Positions 45,396 to 57,732 of a stretch of DNA of 64,000 nt are shown piece by piece. The stretch comes from Eriocheir sinensis (Eukaryota > Arthropoda > Malacostraca > Decapoda > Varunidae), in NCBI RefSeq assembly GCF_024679095.1, contig NC_066535.1, positions 2,080,466-2,144,465 on the forward strand. Reading direction: 5' to 3'. Position 1 is the stretch's first letter. The number at the start of each line of letters is the position of its first letter. The notes beneath the pieces were generated by a model that was not told the DNA's origin, ran no database searches, and saw only the letters and a list, made by a program, of their open reading frames with translations. Position numbers and translations under genes: made by a program.

Positions 45396-46563
45396 GGGGT
45401 ATTTTTGGCCGAATATGTTTGAAATCTGAGAAATTCTTTTTCTTCGCTGACTGTGGCCGAGATAGCCTAAATTATCAAGTGGTAAGGTTTGTTTTGGTCA
45501 AATTAAATCCCTTACGGCCGGGAAGCCATGTTTAAATACCCCGCGCGGTTGCGTCAGAGGCCTGAGTCACGCGGTTACACACGTGGTGTCATTCAATGCT
45601 TATATACGCGTAAATTTTCAATAAAAAATGATTTCTTCTTTATGAATCTGCATCACTTGGCATCTCAGAGAGGGTGGATGGAGTGAGTCATGCTGCCTGA
45701 GGGCTGAGAGGACTGTAGATCACGCGTCACAACTTTGGCTATGAGGATGGGAACATAATATTACTTATGTTTGGTTCTCAAGAAATATTACAAGAATCTC
45801 TTCACTGGCAAGACCTTGAAAGAGTCAGACATGCAACACCCAAGTCCAAAATAAAAGAAAACAGCAGAAGAAGGATGAAGAATACCAGCCTGGAGAATAT
45901 TGATAAAATCAAGGACAATGAGAAAGGTGGCGACTTTTGACACCCTCACATACCAGTGAATAATACTTTCTCAACACTGAGTTAGGGGGAACAGATTCCT
46001 TATCAATATCTCCAGTCAATCAGCAAGGTTTGCAAAATCATGTTTGAAAATTTCTTCTCATTCGGACAATTATTAATGGCATGACAGGGTAAATGCAAAA
46101 AAATTTAGGAGCCGATTTTCAAAAGTTGGTTTTTTACATTTCAAAAATTTCAAAAATCAGTAAATCATCTGACTGACAATTGTTAGGTATCAATAAAAAC
46201 TTCCAATCAAAGGCCGATTTTTTATTGAATAGATTTTTCAATATGGCCATAGAAAACGGGATACAGAGCGGAGAAAATCAAGTGTGAAAACATTTAAAAT
46301 TTTCTCTCAAAGATAAAAGCAAAATCAAAATCTGTTCCTGACAAATGTAGATATATAATCGAAGTTTCATTGGTAATTTTTCAAAGTGATTGACTTAAAA
46401 CAAAGCCTGTGAAACAAATTGAAAAAACGCGTTTTACCTCAGTGCCCCTATCATTCACCCAATCTCCATGAAATTCACTATACACCTCATTAACACCAAC
46501 AAACAACATAAAATTTCAAGGCTATTGGACCTACTAAAAGAGCTAGGGGGGTGCCCCTAACAC
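45390..46563. mobile_element. Unknown ~1.17 kb repeat with short inverted ends
   Basis: Left end TTAGGGGCTACGGGG and right end GGTGCCCCTAAC are short inverted repeats around TTAGGGGC. Parts (about 45,530-45,980) match 61,570-62,010, sharing AACACCCAAG, ATACCAGCCTGG and GAAAGGTGGCG. No coding capacity is visible. It sits in the gap between two pieces of LINE-B, so it is mobile or was. Superfamily not assigned. Confidence 0.5.
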
Positions 46564-46796
46564 TGTAGAGTAGGTAGGAAGACACCTACCGAACGGGCGC
46601 AAGCTACTCCTTGTGAGGTATATATGGGAGATGAGAAGGAGCTGAAGCCTCCCATGTCCTCACTAACTGCTTCCCTATTGTCTCACCAACACCAGATAGT
46701 AGATAAGCATGCTCTCTAAAGACAGAACCTCAATTTATCCACACAACACAACATTCACACAACCTAAATACCTTTTCCCCAAATTCAAATTTCAAA

Positions 46797-47745
46797 ATGG
46801 CGCACCTACAACAAGCCTCGGAGTCCCCGCCTGGGGGGGGGACCACAAATTCCCCCAGGGAGGACTCCCCTTCTGGCTGCCGACCCGAGAGGTGTCTTGA
46901 TAACTCCTCGAACCTCTTTCTTCTCAATTTCTGCAACATTCGCGGTCTTCGCTCTAATTTTCATTCTGTGGAACACCATCTCTCCTCCTCTAAACCTCAC
47001 CTTCTCTTCCTTACCGAAACACAGGTTTCTGAGGCTACTGACAGCAATCTCTACTCTGTTCCCTCCTACTATCTCTATCCTAAATTTCAATCCAGCTGGA
47101 TGTTGCCCCTACGTGCGCAACGAAATCACTTACTCTCGTGCCCACAACCTTGACTCTTCTGAATTTTCTACCATCTGGCTAAGACTTCATTGTCATTCTA
47201 TTACTAAATACATCTGTGCTGTTATCTCTCACCTAACTCTGCCAACTATATAAAATTCTTTGACTATTTGAATTCTAAAGTGGAGCACATCTTGATCTAC
47301 TCTCCCTCGCTGAAATCTCCATCCTAGGAGATTTCAATGTTCACCACCAGCTTTGGCTTTCATCCTCTTTCACTGACCATCCTGGTGAAAAAGCTTACAA
47401 CTTTGCTATCCTCAACGCCCTAGAGCAGTTGGTCCAGCACCCTACACGTATTCCCGACCGTCTTTGAGACCGGCCCAACATTCTAGACCACTTCCTTACC
47501 TCAAACCCTTCTGCTTATTCTGTCAAACTGTTCTCTCCGTTGGGCTCCTCCGATCACAATCTTATTTCTGCATCCTGTCCTATCGCTCCTGTACACCCTC
47601 TGGACCCACCGAAGAGGCGCTGCTTCTGGCATTTTGCTTCAGCTCGGTGGGACGACCTGAGGATGTACTTTTCCGATTTCCCGTGGAATGACTATTGCTT
47701 CCAGGATAGAGACCCCTCTGTGTGTGCTCAGCGCATCACAGAGGT
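46797..47745 (+). pseudogene. LINE-A copy 1 endonuclease domain
   Basis: A start at MAHLQQASESPPGGG (46,797) is followed by NFCNIRGL, FLTETQVSEATDS (metal-binding TET region), [14 protein letters not shown] ([15 protein letters not shown], about 47,318-47,360, catalytic D/N) and [10 protein letters not shown] (about 47,540-47,570, SDH catalytic pair). These are the APE endonuclease signatures that nick the target for reverse transcription. At least three frameshifts occur between 47,095 and 47,540. Confidence 0.75.
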
Positions 47746-47747
47746 GA

Positions 47748-49060
47748 TTGTCTCTGGAATGGAGGCATACATTCCTCGTTCTTTCTCTACTCCTCATGCT
47801 AAAAAAACCTTGGTTTAATCACGCTTGTTCTCGTGCTGTCAATGATAGAGAGGCTGCTCACAAAAGGTACCAGAGCCTTCAAACTAATGCTTATTATGAA
47901 CTTTACATTTCTGCCCGAAATTGTGCCAAATCTATTCTCCGACTAACCAAAAATTCTTTCATTAATAGAAAATGCCAAAACCTTGCTTTTTCTAACTCTT
48001 TCCGTGACTTCTGGCATCTAGCCAAAAACATCTCCTCCAACTTCACTTCTTCATCTTTCCCTCCACTCCTCAGTCCTGACGGCAACACTGCCGTCTCATC
48101 TATCTCTAAGGCTGAACTCTTCTCTCAAACATTTTCTAAAAACTCCACTCTGGACGATTCTGGGCATATTCCTCCTACTCATCCCTCCTCTGACTCCTTT
48201 ATGCCTGTTATAAAGATTCTTCAAAATGATGTTTTCTATGCCCTCTCTGGCCTCAATCCTCAGAAGGCTTATGGACCTGATGGAGTGCCTCCTATTGTCC
48301 TTAAGAACTGTGCCTCCGTGCTGTCACCCTGCCTGGTCAAACTCTTTCGCCTCTGCCTGTCAACATCTGCCTTTCCTTCTTGCTGGAAGTATGCCTTCAT
48401 ACAGCCTGTGCCTAAGAAGGGTGACCGCTCCAATCCCTCAAATTACTGTCCTATAGCTTTACTTTCTTGTTCATCTAAAGCTTTTGAATCAATCCTTAAC
48501 CGGAAGATTCAAAAGCACCTTTCCACTTCTGACCTTCTATCTGATCGCCAGTATGGGTTCCGCAAGGCGTTCTACTGGTGATCTCCTAGCCTTCTTAACT
48601 GACTCTTGGTCATCCTCTCTTAGCTGTTTCAGTGAAACCTTTGTTATTGCACCAGACATATCAAAAGCTTTTGATAGGGTCTGGCACAAATCTTTGCTTT
48701 CCTAACTACCCTCCTACGGTTTATATCCTTTTACCTTTATCTCCAGTTTCCTTTCTGGCCGTTCTATTTCTGCTGTGGTAGACGGTCACTGTTCTTCCCC
48801 TAAATCTATTAACAGTGGTGTCCCACAGGGTTCTGTCCTATCTCCCACTCTTTTTCTGTTGTTCATTGATGATCTTCTTTCCAAAACGAACTGTCTTATT
48901 CATTCCTACGCCGATGATTCCACTCTGCATTACTCAACTTCTTTTAATAGAAGACCCACCTTACAGGAACTTAACGATTCAAGACTGGATGCTGCAGAAC
49001 GCTTAGCCTCAGAACTTACTGTTATTTCCGATTAGGGCAAGAGGAACCTGGTGTCCTTCA
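47748..49060 (+). pseudogene. LINE-A copy 1 reverse transcriptase
   Basis: The frame 47,748-48,581 is open for 277 codons and includes KAYGPDGVPPIVLKN, PVPKKGDRSNPSNYCPIALL and the finger and palm start. Later pieces carry APDISKAFDRVWHKSLLS, SGVPQGSVLSPTLFLLFIDD (about 48,811-48,870) and HSYADDSTLHYS (about 48,898-48,933), the catalytic YADD. A frameshift near 48,575 and a stop near 49,033 break it. The enzyme copies LINE RNA at the nicked target. Confidence 0.8.
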
Positions 49061-49548
49061 GTGCCTCAAAAACATAGTTTCTCCACTATCCACTCGACAC
49101 AATCTTCCAAACAACTATCCCCTATTCTTTGAAAACACCCAGCTATCTACTACACTAAACATCCTCGGTCTATCCTTAACTCAAAATCTCAACTGGAAAT
49201 TTCATATCTCATCTCTTACTAAATCAGCTTCCTCGAGGCTGGGCGTTCTGTACCGTCTCCGCCAGTTCTTCTCCCCCGCACAGTTGATGTCCATATACAG
49301 GGCCTTGTCCGCCCTCGTATGGAGTATGCATCTCATGTGGGGGGCTCCACTCACACAGCTCTTCTGGACAGAGGGAGGCTAAGGCTCTTCGTCTCATCAG
49401 CTCTCTCCTCATACTGATAGTCTTCACCTCTAAATTCCGCCGCAATGTTGCCTCTCTATCTTCTATCGATATTTCCACGCTGACTGCTCTTCTGAACTTG
49501 CTAACTGCATGCTTCGCCCCTCCGCATGGCCTCTGCTGCACTCGACTT

Positions 49549-49901
49549 TCTTTTTTCTTTTATTTTTTTTTTTACGTCGCGGCCTGTAGCGCCGGTAGGC
49601 TTTTTCCCGGTGGGGCCTGATGATCGGCCCAAGGCTTCTTCCCGGTGGGTCCTGATGGTCGGCCCAGCCTGTTCTGGCGCAGGCGAGTGTTTATAGTGGC
49701 GCCATCTTGCATTGGCTCATGCTGCCCTCCCGGAGCTCATCTTTAATCCTAGAATCTAGAGTCCGCTGATAGGTGGTCTTCTGGACAGCATGTGGGTAGT
49801 TTGCCACCTGGCGGCGGCTGAAAATCCCAGCTTGGTGGCACCGGGCGGATTGAACTCGCGTCTCCTGAACGCGGTGGTGTTACTCGATTCAGCCACCGCC
49901 T
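49549..49901 (-). mobile_element. Full-length SINE S1 inserted in LINE-A
   Basis: The minus strand starts AGGCGGTGGCTGAATCGAG at 49,901 with an A-box-like head and a B-box-like GAGTTCAATCC. It continues through the S1 body (CTGGGATTTTCAG, AGATGGCGCCACTATAAACACTCGCCTGCGCCAG) and a GCCxxACCGGGAAGAAGCC tail, then an A-rich end at 49,549-49,573. It splits the LINE-A C-terminal coding region between CGACTTTCT and CATGCTCATCCC. Confidence 0.85.
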
Positions 49902-50199
49902 CATGCTCATCCCTATACTGTCCAAAACCTCAAGCAAGAGTTAACCAGCATCTACACTCTTTCATCCTCACGCTGGTAAACTCTGAACAATCTTCCTTCA
50001 TCTGTATTTCCTCCTGCCTACGACTCTGAACGCTTTCAAGAGGAGGGTATCAGGACATCTCTCCTTTCGTATTTGACCTTGCTTTCGGCCACCTCTTTTG
50101 TTTCTTTTTTAGAGCAGCAGTAGCGGCTTTTTTTATTATTGTTTTCTTTTGTGCCCTTGAGCTGCCTCCTTTGTTGTAAAAAAAAAAAAAGATCTAGTT

Positions 50200-51925
50200 T
50201 ACCTTAACTATAGGTTTCAAGATCGCCACTTTCTCACTTTCAGGATGAATCTTGTTTTGATGCTAGTGTTCACCATTCAGTCATAATATTTAAGAAATCA
50301 CTAAAGTTTTCACTCTTAATGATGTCACTTATTGGCAAGGGATCATTATCACAGTACGTCAGTTCACCCTGTGTACGAGAGTTTTCACCATAGCCACATC
50401 CACTTGTTGAAAGCTTGTTAACTTAATTTCAGGGACTGGAGTTTCCAAAGCTGGTCCATGGTAACCGTCGGCTTTAAAGTTCCTAATAACTTTCTCAATT
50501 TTCTTATCAAAAATGTCTAGAAACATATTTGCCAGCACATCATCCGAGAATCCATCCGAAGTTTGTTAACTTTCCTGTTTCCAGTCAAACTGTCAAGCAT
50601 CTTATATAGTTTATTGATGTTAGGCAACGCTTCAAGAACCTTATTCCGATAGTATTCTCTTTTCGTTTTATCACAAGGCGGTTTTCTTTATTTCTGCCTC
50701 CTGGTATGGTCTCCTTGCCTCATCAGTTTTAAGCCAACGAAACAGTCTTTTTTTTTTTTTTCTCCTTTTTGCCCTCAGTATTTCCGCATTAAACCAAAGT
50801 ATGGTCTTTCAACACCATTTATTTTTCAATTAGAGGACAGAGGCTGTTAATCCTGTTATACTCCTCTCTAGCTATACCATTACATAGTTGATCAAGGCAG
50901 GTAGCACAATTTTTACACACCGAGCCATGTTCACAAATTTCACGACACTTAATGGTAAATTTCTGCTTTACAGAGTTTATCAATATTTCTGGTTTAAAAT
51001 TACTTCACTGTCTGAACGTAATCTTTTTCCTCTCCACTGCTTCCTTTTTATATGAAATTTTAAAGTTTACAATTTACGCACCGGGGATATACAACATATT
51101 TCATCGACACACACACCTTGCACAGGATCACAGTGTATATCACTGAAAACCAAGTCTAGCACATGTCCCCCTAAAGAAGTCCTCTCGGTCACTTTATTGA
51201 TCAAGTTGAAAGAGTCCATCATTTCAATGAAGGTCATGGCAGAAAAATTTTCAGAATCCTCGATCCATAGATTAAAGTCACCACAGATTAACACATTTGC
51301 ACTCACCATGTCCACAAACTCCAGATATGTGCGAAATTCATCGATAAACACCTAAGCTCGTGAATCTGGAGGTCGATACACCACAATAAAGATACTTTTC
51401 CTTCTATTAATTTCACAGATGACTTGCACTAATTCAAAAGTATCCCATCTTTCAGATGCCTTATTCCGAATCTTCTTTAAAAGAGTTGGAAAGAAAAATC
51501 CAAACAGCATCACCCCTTCTTGTCTCCCTTGGAACATGTAGAAAGGTACGAGTTACTGGCGTCATCTCAGGAATCTTGGCAGCATCGTAGTCATTTGGCC
51601 ATGTTTCAGTTACCGCTAAAATATAAAAAACATGTTCTTTGATGACATCACGGATGTCTAGAGTTTTATTTCCGACTGACTGAGCATTTAGTAGACCACA
51701 CTTTATCTTTGAATCTGAGAAATTAGTTGCCATGATCGGTTATGTTACGATTTATCTCATTTCAGTCTGAAAGTACATCATTCGCCGAATGATGAAACTC
51801 AGGCTTCTTGTACCTCACACAATTTATGCATTTCCTTTCAGTCCCAGGGCAGTCCTTCGCTTTATGATCTCCCGCACATTTATAACATACTGGGTTTTCC
51901 CCCTTGCTCTTGGCAGTGCATTCTC
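50200..51925 (-). pseudogene. LINE-B middle part: zinc knuckle, endonuclease, linker
   Basis: Right to left on the minus strand: a CCHC-type CYKCAGDHKAKDC (about 51,880-51,840) with CINC, the end of ORF1. Then the endonuclease: GLLNAQSVGNKTLDIRDVI (51,700-51,640), AVTETWPND (TET motif), FIVVYRPPDSRA, ICGDFNLWIEDS (about 51,300-51,265) and LDLVFSDI. Then the linker REYYRNKVLEALPNINKLYK near 50,640-50,580. It stops at 50,200 against the poly(A) of LINE-A copy 1 and continues at 45,395 as reverse transcriptase. It is an APE-endonuclease LINE. Several stops. Confidence 0.75.
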
Positions 51926-51934
51926 AATATGACA

Positions 51935-54600
51935 ATATTCTGCCATCCATCTGGCTAAGACTTCATTGTCATTCTATTACTAAATACATCTGTGCTGCTT
52001 ATCTCTCACCTAACTCTACTAACTATGTAAAACTCTTTGACTATTTGAACTCTAAAGTGGAGCACATCTTGGCCCACTCTCCCTTCGCTGAAATCTCCAT
52101 CTTGGGAGATTTCAATGTTCACTACCAGCTTTGGCTTTCATCCTCTTTCACTGACCAGCCTGGTGAACAAACCTACAACTTTGCTCTCCTCAACGACCTA
52201 GAGCAGTTGGGTCAGCACCCTACTGTATTCCTGACCGTCTTGGAGACAGGCCCAACATTCTAGACCTCTTCCTTACCTCTGATCCTTATGCTTACTCTGT
52301 CAAACTGTTCTCTCCGTTGGGCTCCTCCGATCATAACCTTATTTCTGTATCCTGTCCTATCGCTCCTGTACATCCTCTGACCCACCGAAGAGGCGATGCT
52401 TCTGGCATTTTGCTTCAGCTCGGTGGGACGACCTGAGGATGTACTTCTTCCGATTTCCCGTGGAATGATTACTGCTGCCAGGAGAGAGACCTCTGTGTGT
52501 GCTCAGCAAGCATCACATAGGTGATTGTCTCTGGAATGGAGGCATACATTCCACGTTATTTCTCTAATCCTCATGCTAAATAGCCTTGGTTTAATCATGC
52601 TTGTTCTCGTGCTACTAAAGATAGAGAGGCAGCTCACAAAAGTATCCAGAGCCTTCGAACTCCTGCTAATTTTGACCTTTACATTTCAGCCCGAATCGTG
52701 CCAAATCTATTCTCCGACTCACCAAAACTTCTTTTCATTAATAGAAAATGTCAACACCTTGCTTCTTCTAATTCTTCCTGTGACTTCTGGCATCTAGCCA
52801 AAATATCTCATCCAATTTCACTTCTTCCTCTTTCCCTCCTCTAACCCTGACGGCAGCACTGCTGTCTCATCTGTCTCTAAAGCTGAACTCTTCGCTCAAA
52901 CTTTCTGTAAGAACTCCACCTTGGACGATTCTGGGCATATTCTCCTACTCATCCCCCTCTGACTCCTCTATGCCTGTTATTTAGATTCTTCCAAATGATG
53001 TTTTCTATGCCTCTCTGGCCTCAATTTCAGAAGGCTTATGGACCTGATGGAGTGCCTCCTATTGTCCTTAAAACTGTGCTTCTGTGCTGACACCCTGCCT
53101 GGTCAAACTCTTTTCGTATCTGCCTATCAACATATATCTTTCCTTCCTGCTGGAAGTATGCCTTTGTACAGCCTGTGCCTAAGAAGGGTGATTCCAACCC
53201 TCAACTACCGCCCTATAGCTTTACTTTCCTGTTCATCTAAAGCTTTTGAATCAATCTCAACCGGAAGATTCAAAAGCACCTTTCCATTTCTAATCTTCTA
53301 TCTGATCGCCAGTATGGATTCCGCAAGGGCGTTCTACTGGCGATCTTCTTGCTCTCTTTAACTGACTCTTGGTCATCCTCTCTTAGCCGTTTCTGTGAAA
53401 TCTTTCTCTGTTGCGCTAGACATATCGAAAGACTTCGATAGAGTCTGGCACCATTCTTGCTTGCTAAACTGCCCTCTTTCGGATTCTTTTCCTCTCTGTT
53501 CCTTTATCTCCAGTTTCCTTTCCTGCCGATCTATTTCTGCGGTGGTAGACGGTCACTGCTCTTCCCTAAACCTATCAACAGTAGCGTTCCACATGGCTCT
53601 GTCCTATCTCACTCTCTTCCTGTTATTCATCAATGATCTTCTTTCCATAACAAACTGTCCTGTCCACTCGTACGCCGACGACTCCACTCTGCATTATTGA
53701 ACTTCTTTCAATAGAAGACCATCACAACAGGAAGTACACGACTCAGACTGGAGGCTGCAGAACGCTGAACCTCAGACCTTGCTATCATTTCCGATTGGGG
53801 CAGAAGGAACCTTGTGTCCTTCAATGCCTCAAAACTCAATTTCTAGACCCATCAACTCGACGCAATCTTCCAAATACCTATCCCTATTCTTCGACAACAC
53901 TCACCTGTCACCTTCTTCAACACTAAACATCCTCGGTCTATCCTTAACTCAAAATCTCAACTGGGAACTTCACATCTCCTCTCTCGCTAAATCAGCCTCC
54001 TCGAGGTTGGACGTTCTGTATCGTCTCCGCCAGTTCTTCTCCCCGCGCAGTTGTTATCCATATACAGGGCCTTGTCCGCCCTCGTATGGGGTATGCATCT
54101 CACGTGGGGGGCTCCACCACAGCTCTTCTGATGGAGGAGGCTAAGGCTCTTCGTCTCATCAGCTCTCCTCCTCCTACTGATAGTCTTCACCTCTAAATTC
54201 CGCCGCGATGTTGCCTCTTTCTATCTTCTATCGATATTTTCACGCTGACTGCTCTTCTGAACTTGCTAACTGCATGCCTCCCCTCCCGCGGCCCCTGCAC
54301 ACGACTTTCTACTCATGGTCATCCCTATACTGTCCAAACCCTTATGCAAGAGTTAACCAGCATCTTCACTCGTTCATCCCTCACGCTGGTAAACTCTGGA
54401 ACAATCTTCCTTCATCTGTATTTCCTCCCGCCTACGACTTGAACTCTTTCAAGAGGAGTGTATCAGACACCTCTCCTCCCGAATTTGACCTTACTTTCGG
54501 CCACCTCTTTCGATTCTTTTTTGGGAGCAGTGGTATGGCTTTTCTTTATTATTGTTTTATTTTTTTGCCCTTGAGCTGCCTCCTTTGTTATAAAAAAAAA
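51935..54600 (+). mobile_element. LINE-A copy 2 (5'-truncated)
   Basis: A + strand copy starting inside the endonuclease at CCATCTGGCTAAGACTTCATTG and ending in a short poly(A) at about 54,591-54,600. It contains ISILGDFNVHYQLWL, the reverse transcriptase region and the C-terminal FYRYFHADCSSELANCMPPL. It is more damaged than copy 1, with many single-base indels. It is inserted between two parts of LINE-B ORF1 (51,925 and 54,615). Confidence 0.85.
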
Positions 54601-54614
54601 ATTATAACATATTA

Positions 54615-55560
54615 ATGCATGGTATCTGTCTCTCACAGTATACACCACATTCAAGTTTTATTATATCATGGTGCTTGTAGATTAACTCTCTAACAGTTGG
54701 ATCACATTTTAATATGTAGTATTGTGCCACCAGCTGCAGGCTTACTAAATTCATCTCACTTACTCCTCAACTCGTGGAATCGGAGTGTAGGGACTCTTTT
54801 CTGTTTAGTAGGGTCTCAATTATCTTATCCCTGGTCTCCTCCTTATGCACATAACAAATCATGATCTTTGGCCTCAATTTCCACACTCTAAGTACTAACC
54901 TGCTCTAAATATTCCAGTTTTGGTGCTGCTTCATTCTTCATGTTCTCATCATCGAAGTTCATTACACTGTTCCCTCCATTGGTGAATCTTGAATCAGTAA
55001 TCTGAATTCCCTGTAATGCCTGTGAAACTTCACCTCAACTCAGTAGCCTTCTTATCTTGTTCAGAGGCCCTAACAACATGTATAGTCTTCTTAACGTTCC
55101 TCCTACGCTTGGTGACCTCAGTCCAGTTTGCACCTTCTGACTCAGCATGCTCGGCGCGCTGCAACACCTCTGCCACCTCTCCTAGCTCTTATCTCACCTT
55201 TACGGCCCGAGACTCAGTTTCTTCCTTTACCCCTGATATTTCCTTAGATAACTCTTGCTTAAAGTCTTCCAATTTTTCCACAACGCCAGTAGCAAGAACT
55301 GCTCGATTCAGGCACGACCTACAAATCCAGTTGATCTTGTGTATGTTCTCATGCTTAATTTCACTCAAGACAGTACTTTTTACATGACACCATTTAGGAC
55401 ACAAACTACATCCGATCCACTTTGATGCATCGCCTGTACAGTCATCACAGACGCAACACCAACCGTCCCTAGTTCTGTGTCTAGCAGCCACTGTCAGCAC
55501 TGCCAGTCCCGCACGCAAAGCACCACGCGGCACGTCTTGTCACTGTCACGGCTCACCACT
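54615..55560 (-). pseudogene. LINE-B ORF1 with PHD-like zinc finger
   Basis: The minus frame 55,533-55,189 contains WCCVCDDCTGDASKWIGCSL, then CPKWCHVKST, and WICRSCLNRAV. This gives Cys4-His-Cys3-type spacing of a PHD finger, as in ORF1 proteins of CR1-like elements. A charged coiled-coil-like LEDFKQELSKEISGVKEE follows, then (to 54,615) a C-terminal part with KIMICYVHKEETRDKIIE (about 54,880-54,830). ORF1 binds element RNA. The coding region is cut at 54,615 by LINE-A copy 2 and continues with the zinc knuckle at 51,880. Confidence 0.7.
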
Positions 55561-55739
55561 CACCGTTTGATAAGTCACAAAGTCATTAAAGTGTCTTTTT
55601 TTGCAGCAAATGAAACAGTTCAGGTTAACATAAAATCCAGACAGAAAAGGCGGCTAATCACTGCTTTATAAAAGAATTATAGAGGAGTTGCAAAACGAGA
55701 TATGTCTTAATACTCTTTATCGTGAAATGGTCAATTGTT

Positions 55740-55990
55740 GGCCGGGATATTCAGACGAGAGGAAAGCTGTCCCAGAGTTTACTAATATATGGATGAATTA
55801 ATGCATAACTCTTGCATAAGGGATATGGAGAGTAGAGGATAAATTTGAGTAGAAAGTCGAGTTCATGGAGCTGTGGAGGGAGAGAAGAAGAGCAGTTAGC
55901 ATGAAAAATCGTTAAAAAGTAGAGAGGGATACGACAATGGGGCGAAACAAGTGAAGTAAAGACTGTCAGAAACAAGATCTATATGTGGGA
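55740..55990 (-). mobile_element. Diverged LINE-A C-terminal fragment
   Basis: The minus frame 55,975-55,751 reads LYFLTIFHANCSSSLPPQLH and LCKSYALIHPYISKLWDSF. This is a diverged version of the LINE-A C-terminus (FYRYFHADCSSELA, ARVNQHLHSFIPHAGKLWN). It is an older subfamily member; only ~250 bp remain. Confidence 0.65.
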
Positions 55991-56033
55991 GGTGAACTCA
56001 CTTTTTCGCTACTACGGAAAGTGAGTGACATCC

Positions 56034-56041
56034 CTTAGGAG
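56034..56041. repeat. 8-bp target duplication, left (CTTAGGAG)
   Basis: CTTAGGAG here and at 57,462-57,469 exactly flank the element 56,042-57,461. An 8-bp duplication is diagnostic of hAT insertion. Confidence 0.85.
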
Positions 56042-57461
56042 CAGGGCTCCCACAAAGGCAAATCAGTAATTCCCTAGACTCGTGCTGAAAAATCCCTAGA
56101 TTGGACAAAAATATCCTAGTTTACAAATATTGACATATACAGTAATTTCCCCACACACATAAAAATTACGAATAGAAAAAATTTGCTTTATAAGTATTTC
56201 AGAAGTATACTTTTTATCATTATACAGATAATACACTTTTCTTTCCTTTTTTGACAATGATTTCCCTCGAAACAAAAAAAGAACTTGTAACATAATATTT
56301 GAGTTTTTCTTGTGATTATTAAATTTTCATCATGTTCTTAATAAAATGCTAAAATGAAATAAATAAATGAGATCCCTTAGCAGCTGAGATAGACGAGGGA
56401 TTTTCATCAAGCAGCATAACAAATAAACAAAGACTAAAATAAAATCAATAAATAACTAAAAATCCTGAGCATTAGCTTTTGACATTTCCTCTGTCAACAA
56501 ACTATGAAAAAATACACTGGCAGTTCATATTCTTGCTTTTTCCAGCATAAATTGCACTATTAACAAATACAGTAATTTAAGAAAACACTTTCATACAAAA
56601 TGTAGGTGTTACTTGTGTACTTTACACTTTGGTATAAAGAATATATTATTGGCATAAGTAAAGTTCTATCATATTCTTAACAGAGTGATAAAATGAATAA
56701 AGAGATTCCTTAGCAGCTGAGATAGACTAGAGTGCTTTCCATCACGTTCTATCTTCTATAAAAATTATTGACAGACTAAACTAAAATCAATAAATAACTG
56801 AGAATCCTGAGATATTGCAGTCTGACATTTCCTCAGTCAACACAATTTAAAAACACTTGAGATTTCATACTTTTTGCTTTTTCCAGCAAAACTTGCCGTG
56901 TTAAAAATACAGTAAAAAAACTCATACAAAAAGTATATGTTGCTTATTATTTACTTTTACACTTCATAAGCATTTTTATGATTTTAGTGCTTTTGCAGTG
57001 ATTTCATGAGCTTTAGTGTCTGTTGCATAACTTTTGCCATTTTGCATAAGCTTTAACAACCTTGATTAAGTGATCATGTACGCTTAGTTTATTAGCAGTT
57101 AACCCAGTTGAGGCCATACCTAGTTTTCCATGGAGTAGTCCCACAATGCTTTCCCTTTTCAGTGAGTTTCTGTGATCATTCTTAATTGCTTTCAGAGAGC
57201 TAAAAAGGCTTTCAACTGGAACATTTGCTCAAGGTAGTGACATCATGCACCCAATAACTCTGCAGATTTCTGTATTTCAACCACCACTTATGTTTTTTTG
57301 GTTCTAGCTCCTTTCTCCAGCTGGAAATCCCTAAATCATCACTTTCATGACCAGAATTCCCAGAAAAATCCCCCCCTCAAAAGCCAAAAACTCTCAGATT
57401 ATCACTAAATGCATGAAAAGTCCCAATCTAGGGACAAAATCCCTAAAAAGTGGGAGCCCTG
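56042..57461 (-). mobile_element. hAT DNA transposon (1,420 bp), deleted
   Basis: Ends CAGGGCTCCCAC and GTGGGAGCCCTG are inverted repeats extending inward (CCCTAGATTGG near 56,092-56,103, CCAATCTAGGG at 57,423-57,433) and flanked by perfect CTTAGGAG duplications. Inside, about 56,320-56,635 and 56,660-56,965 are a tandem duplication of ~320 bp (CTTAGCAGCTGAGATAGAC, TAAAATCAATAAATAACTxAxAATCCTGAG). On the minus strand near 57,225-57,060 a piece reads LKAIKNDHRNSLKRESIVGL, reminiscent of the C-terminal end of hAT transposases. The rest of the transposase is missing, so the copy is non-autonomous. Confidence 0.85.
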
Positions 57462-57469
57462 CTTAGGAG

Positions 57470-57672
57470 TGTGACTAGGGACTGTAATGAGACGTCGCCT
57501 GGATGATCTGGCGGACAACAAAGTAAATCCAATGGAGAGGTCTGAACCTCTCTGAAAGACAAGGGAGGGAGGGGAGGGGGGGAGAAATTAAACTAGGATT
57601 GCTAAAATCAACCATTACAGACTAGGAATCCCTCTTTCATCCCCCGCCCTCTCTACTCTCTCTCTCTCTCTC

Positions 57673-57731
<59 letters not shown>
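57470..57731. repeat. Spacer and (CT)n-(CA)n microsatellite
   Basis: Unassigned spacer, then CTCTCTCTCTCTCTC and (CA)n from about 57,675 to 57,731, ending at the SINE head. Confidence 0.85.

Positions 57732-57732
<1 letters not shown>

Larger units (their letters stand above)
46564..50189 (+). mobile_element. LINE-A copy 1, near full length, with SINE inserted
   Basis: A + strand non-LTR retrotransposon with an APE-type endonuclease (about 46,797-47,700), reverse transcriptase (about 47,750-49,060), C-terminal region and poly(A) (about 50,178-50,189) followed by GATCTAG. It lies in the gap between LINE-B pieces. The 5' end is placed after the preceding repeat; the true start is uncertain. 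It is interrupted at 49,549-49,901 by a SINE. Frameshifts are scattered, so this copy is inactive. Confidence 0.8.
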
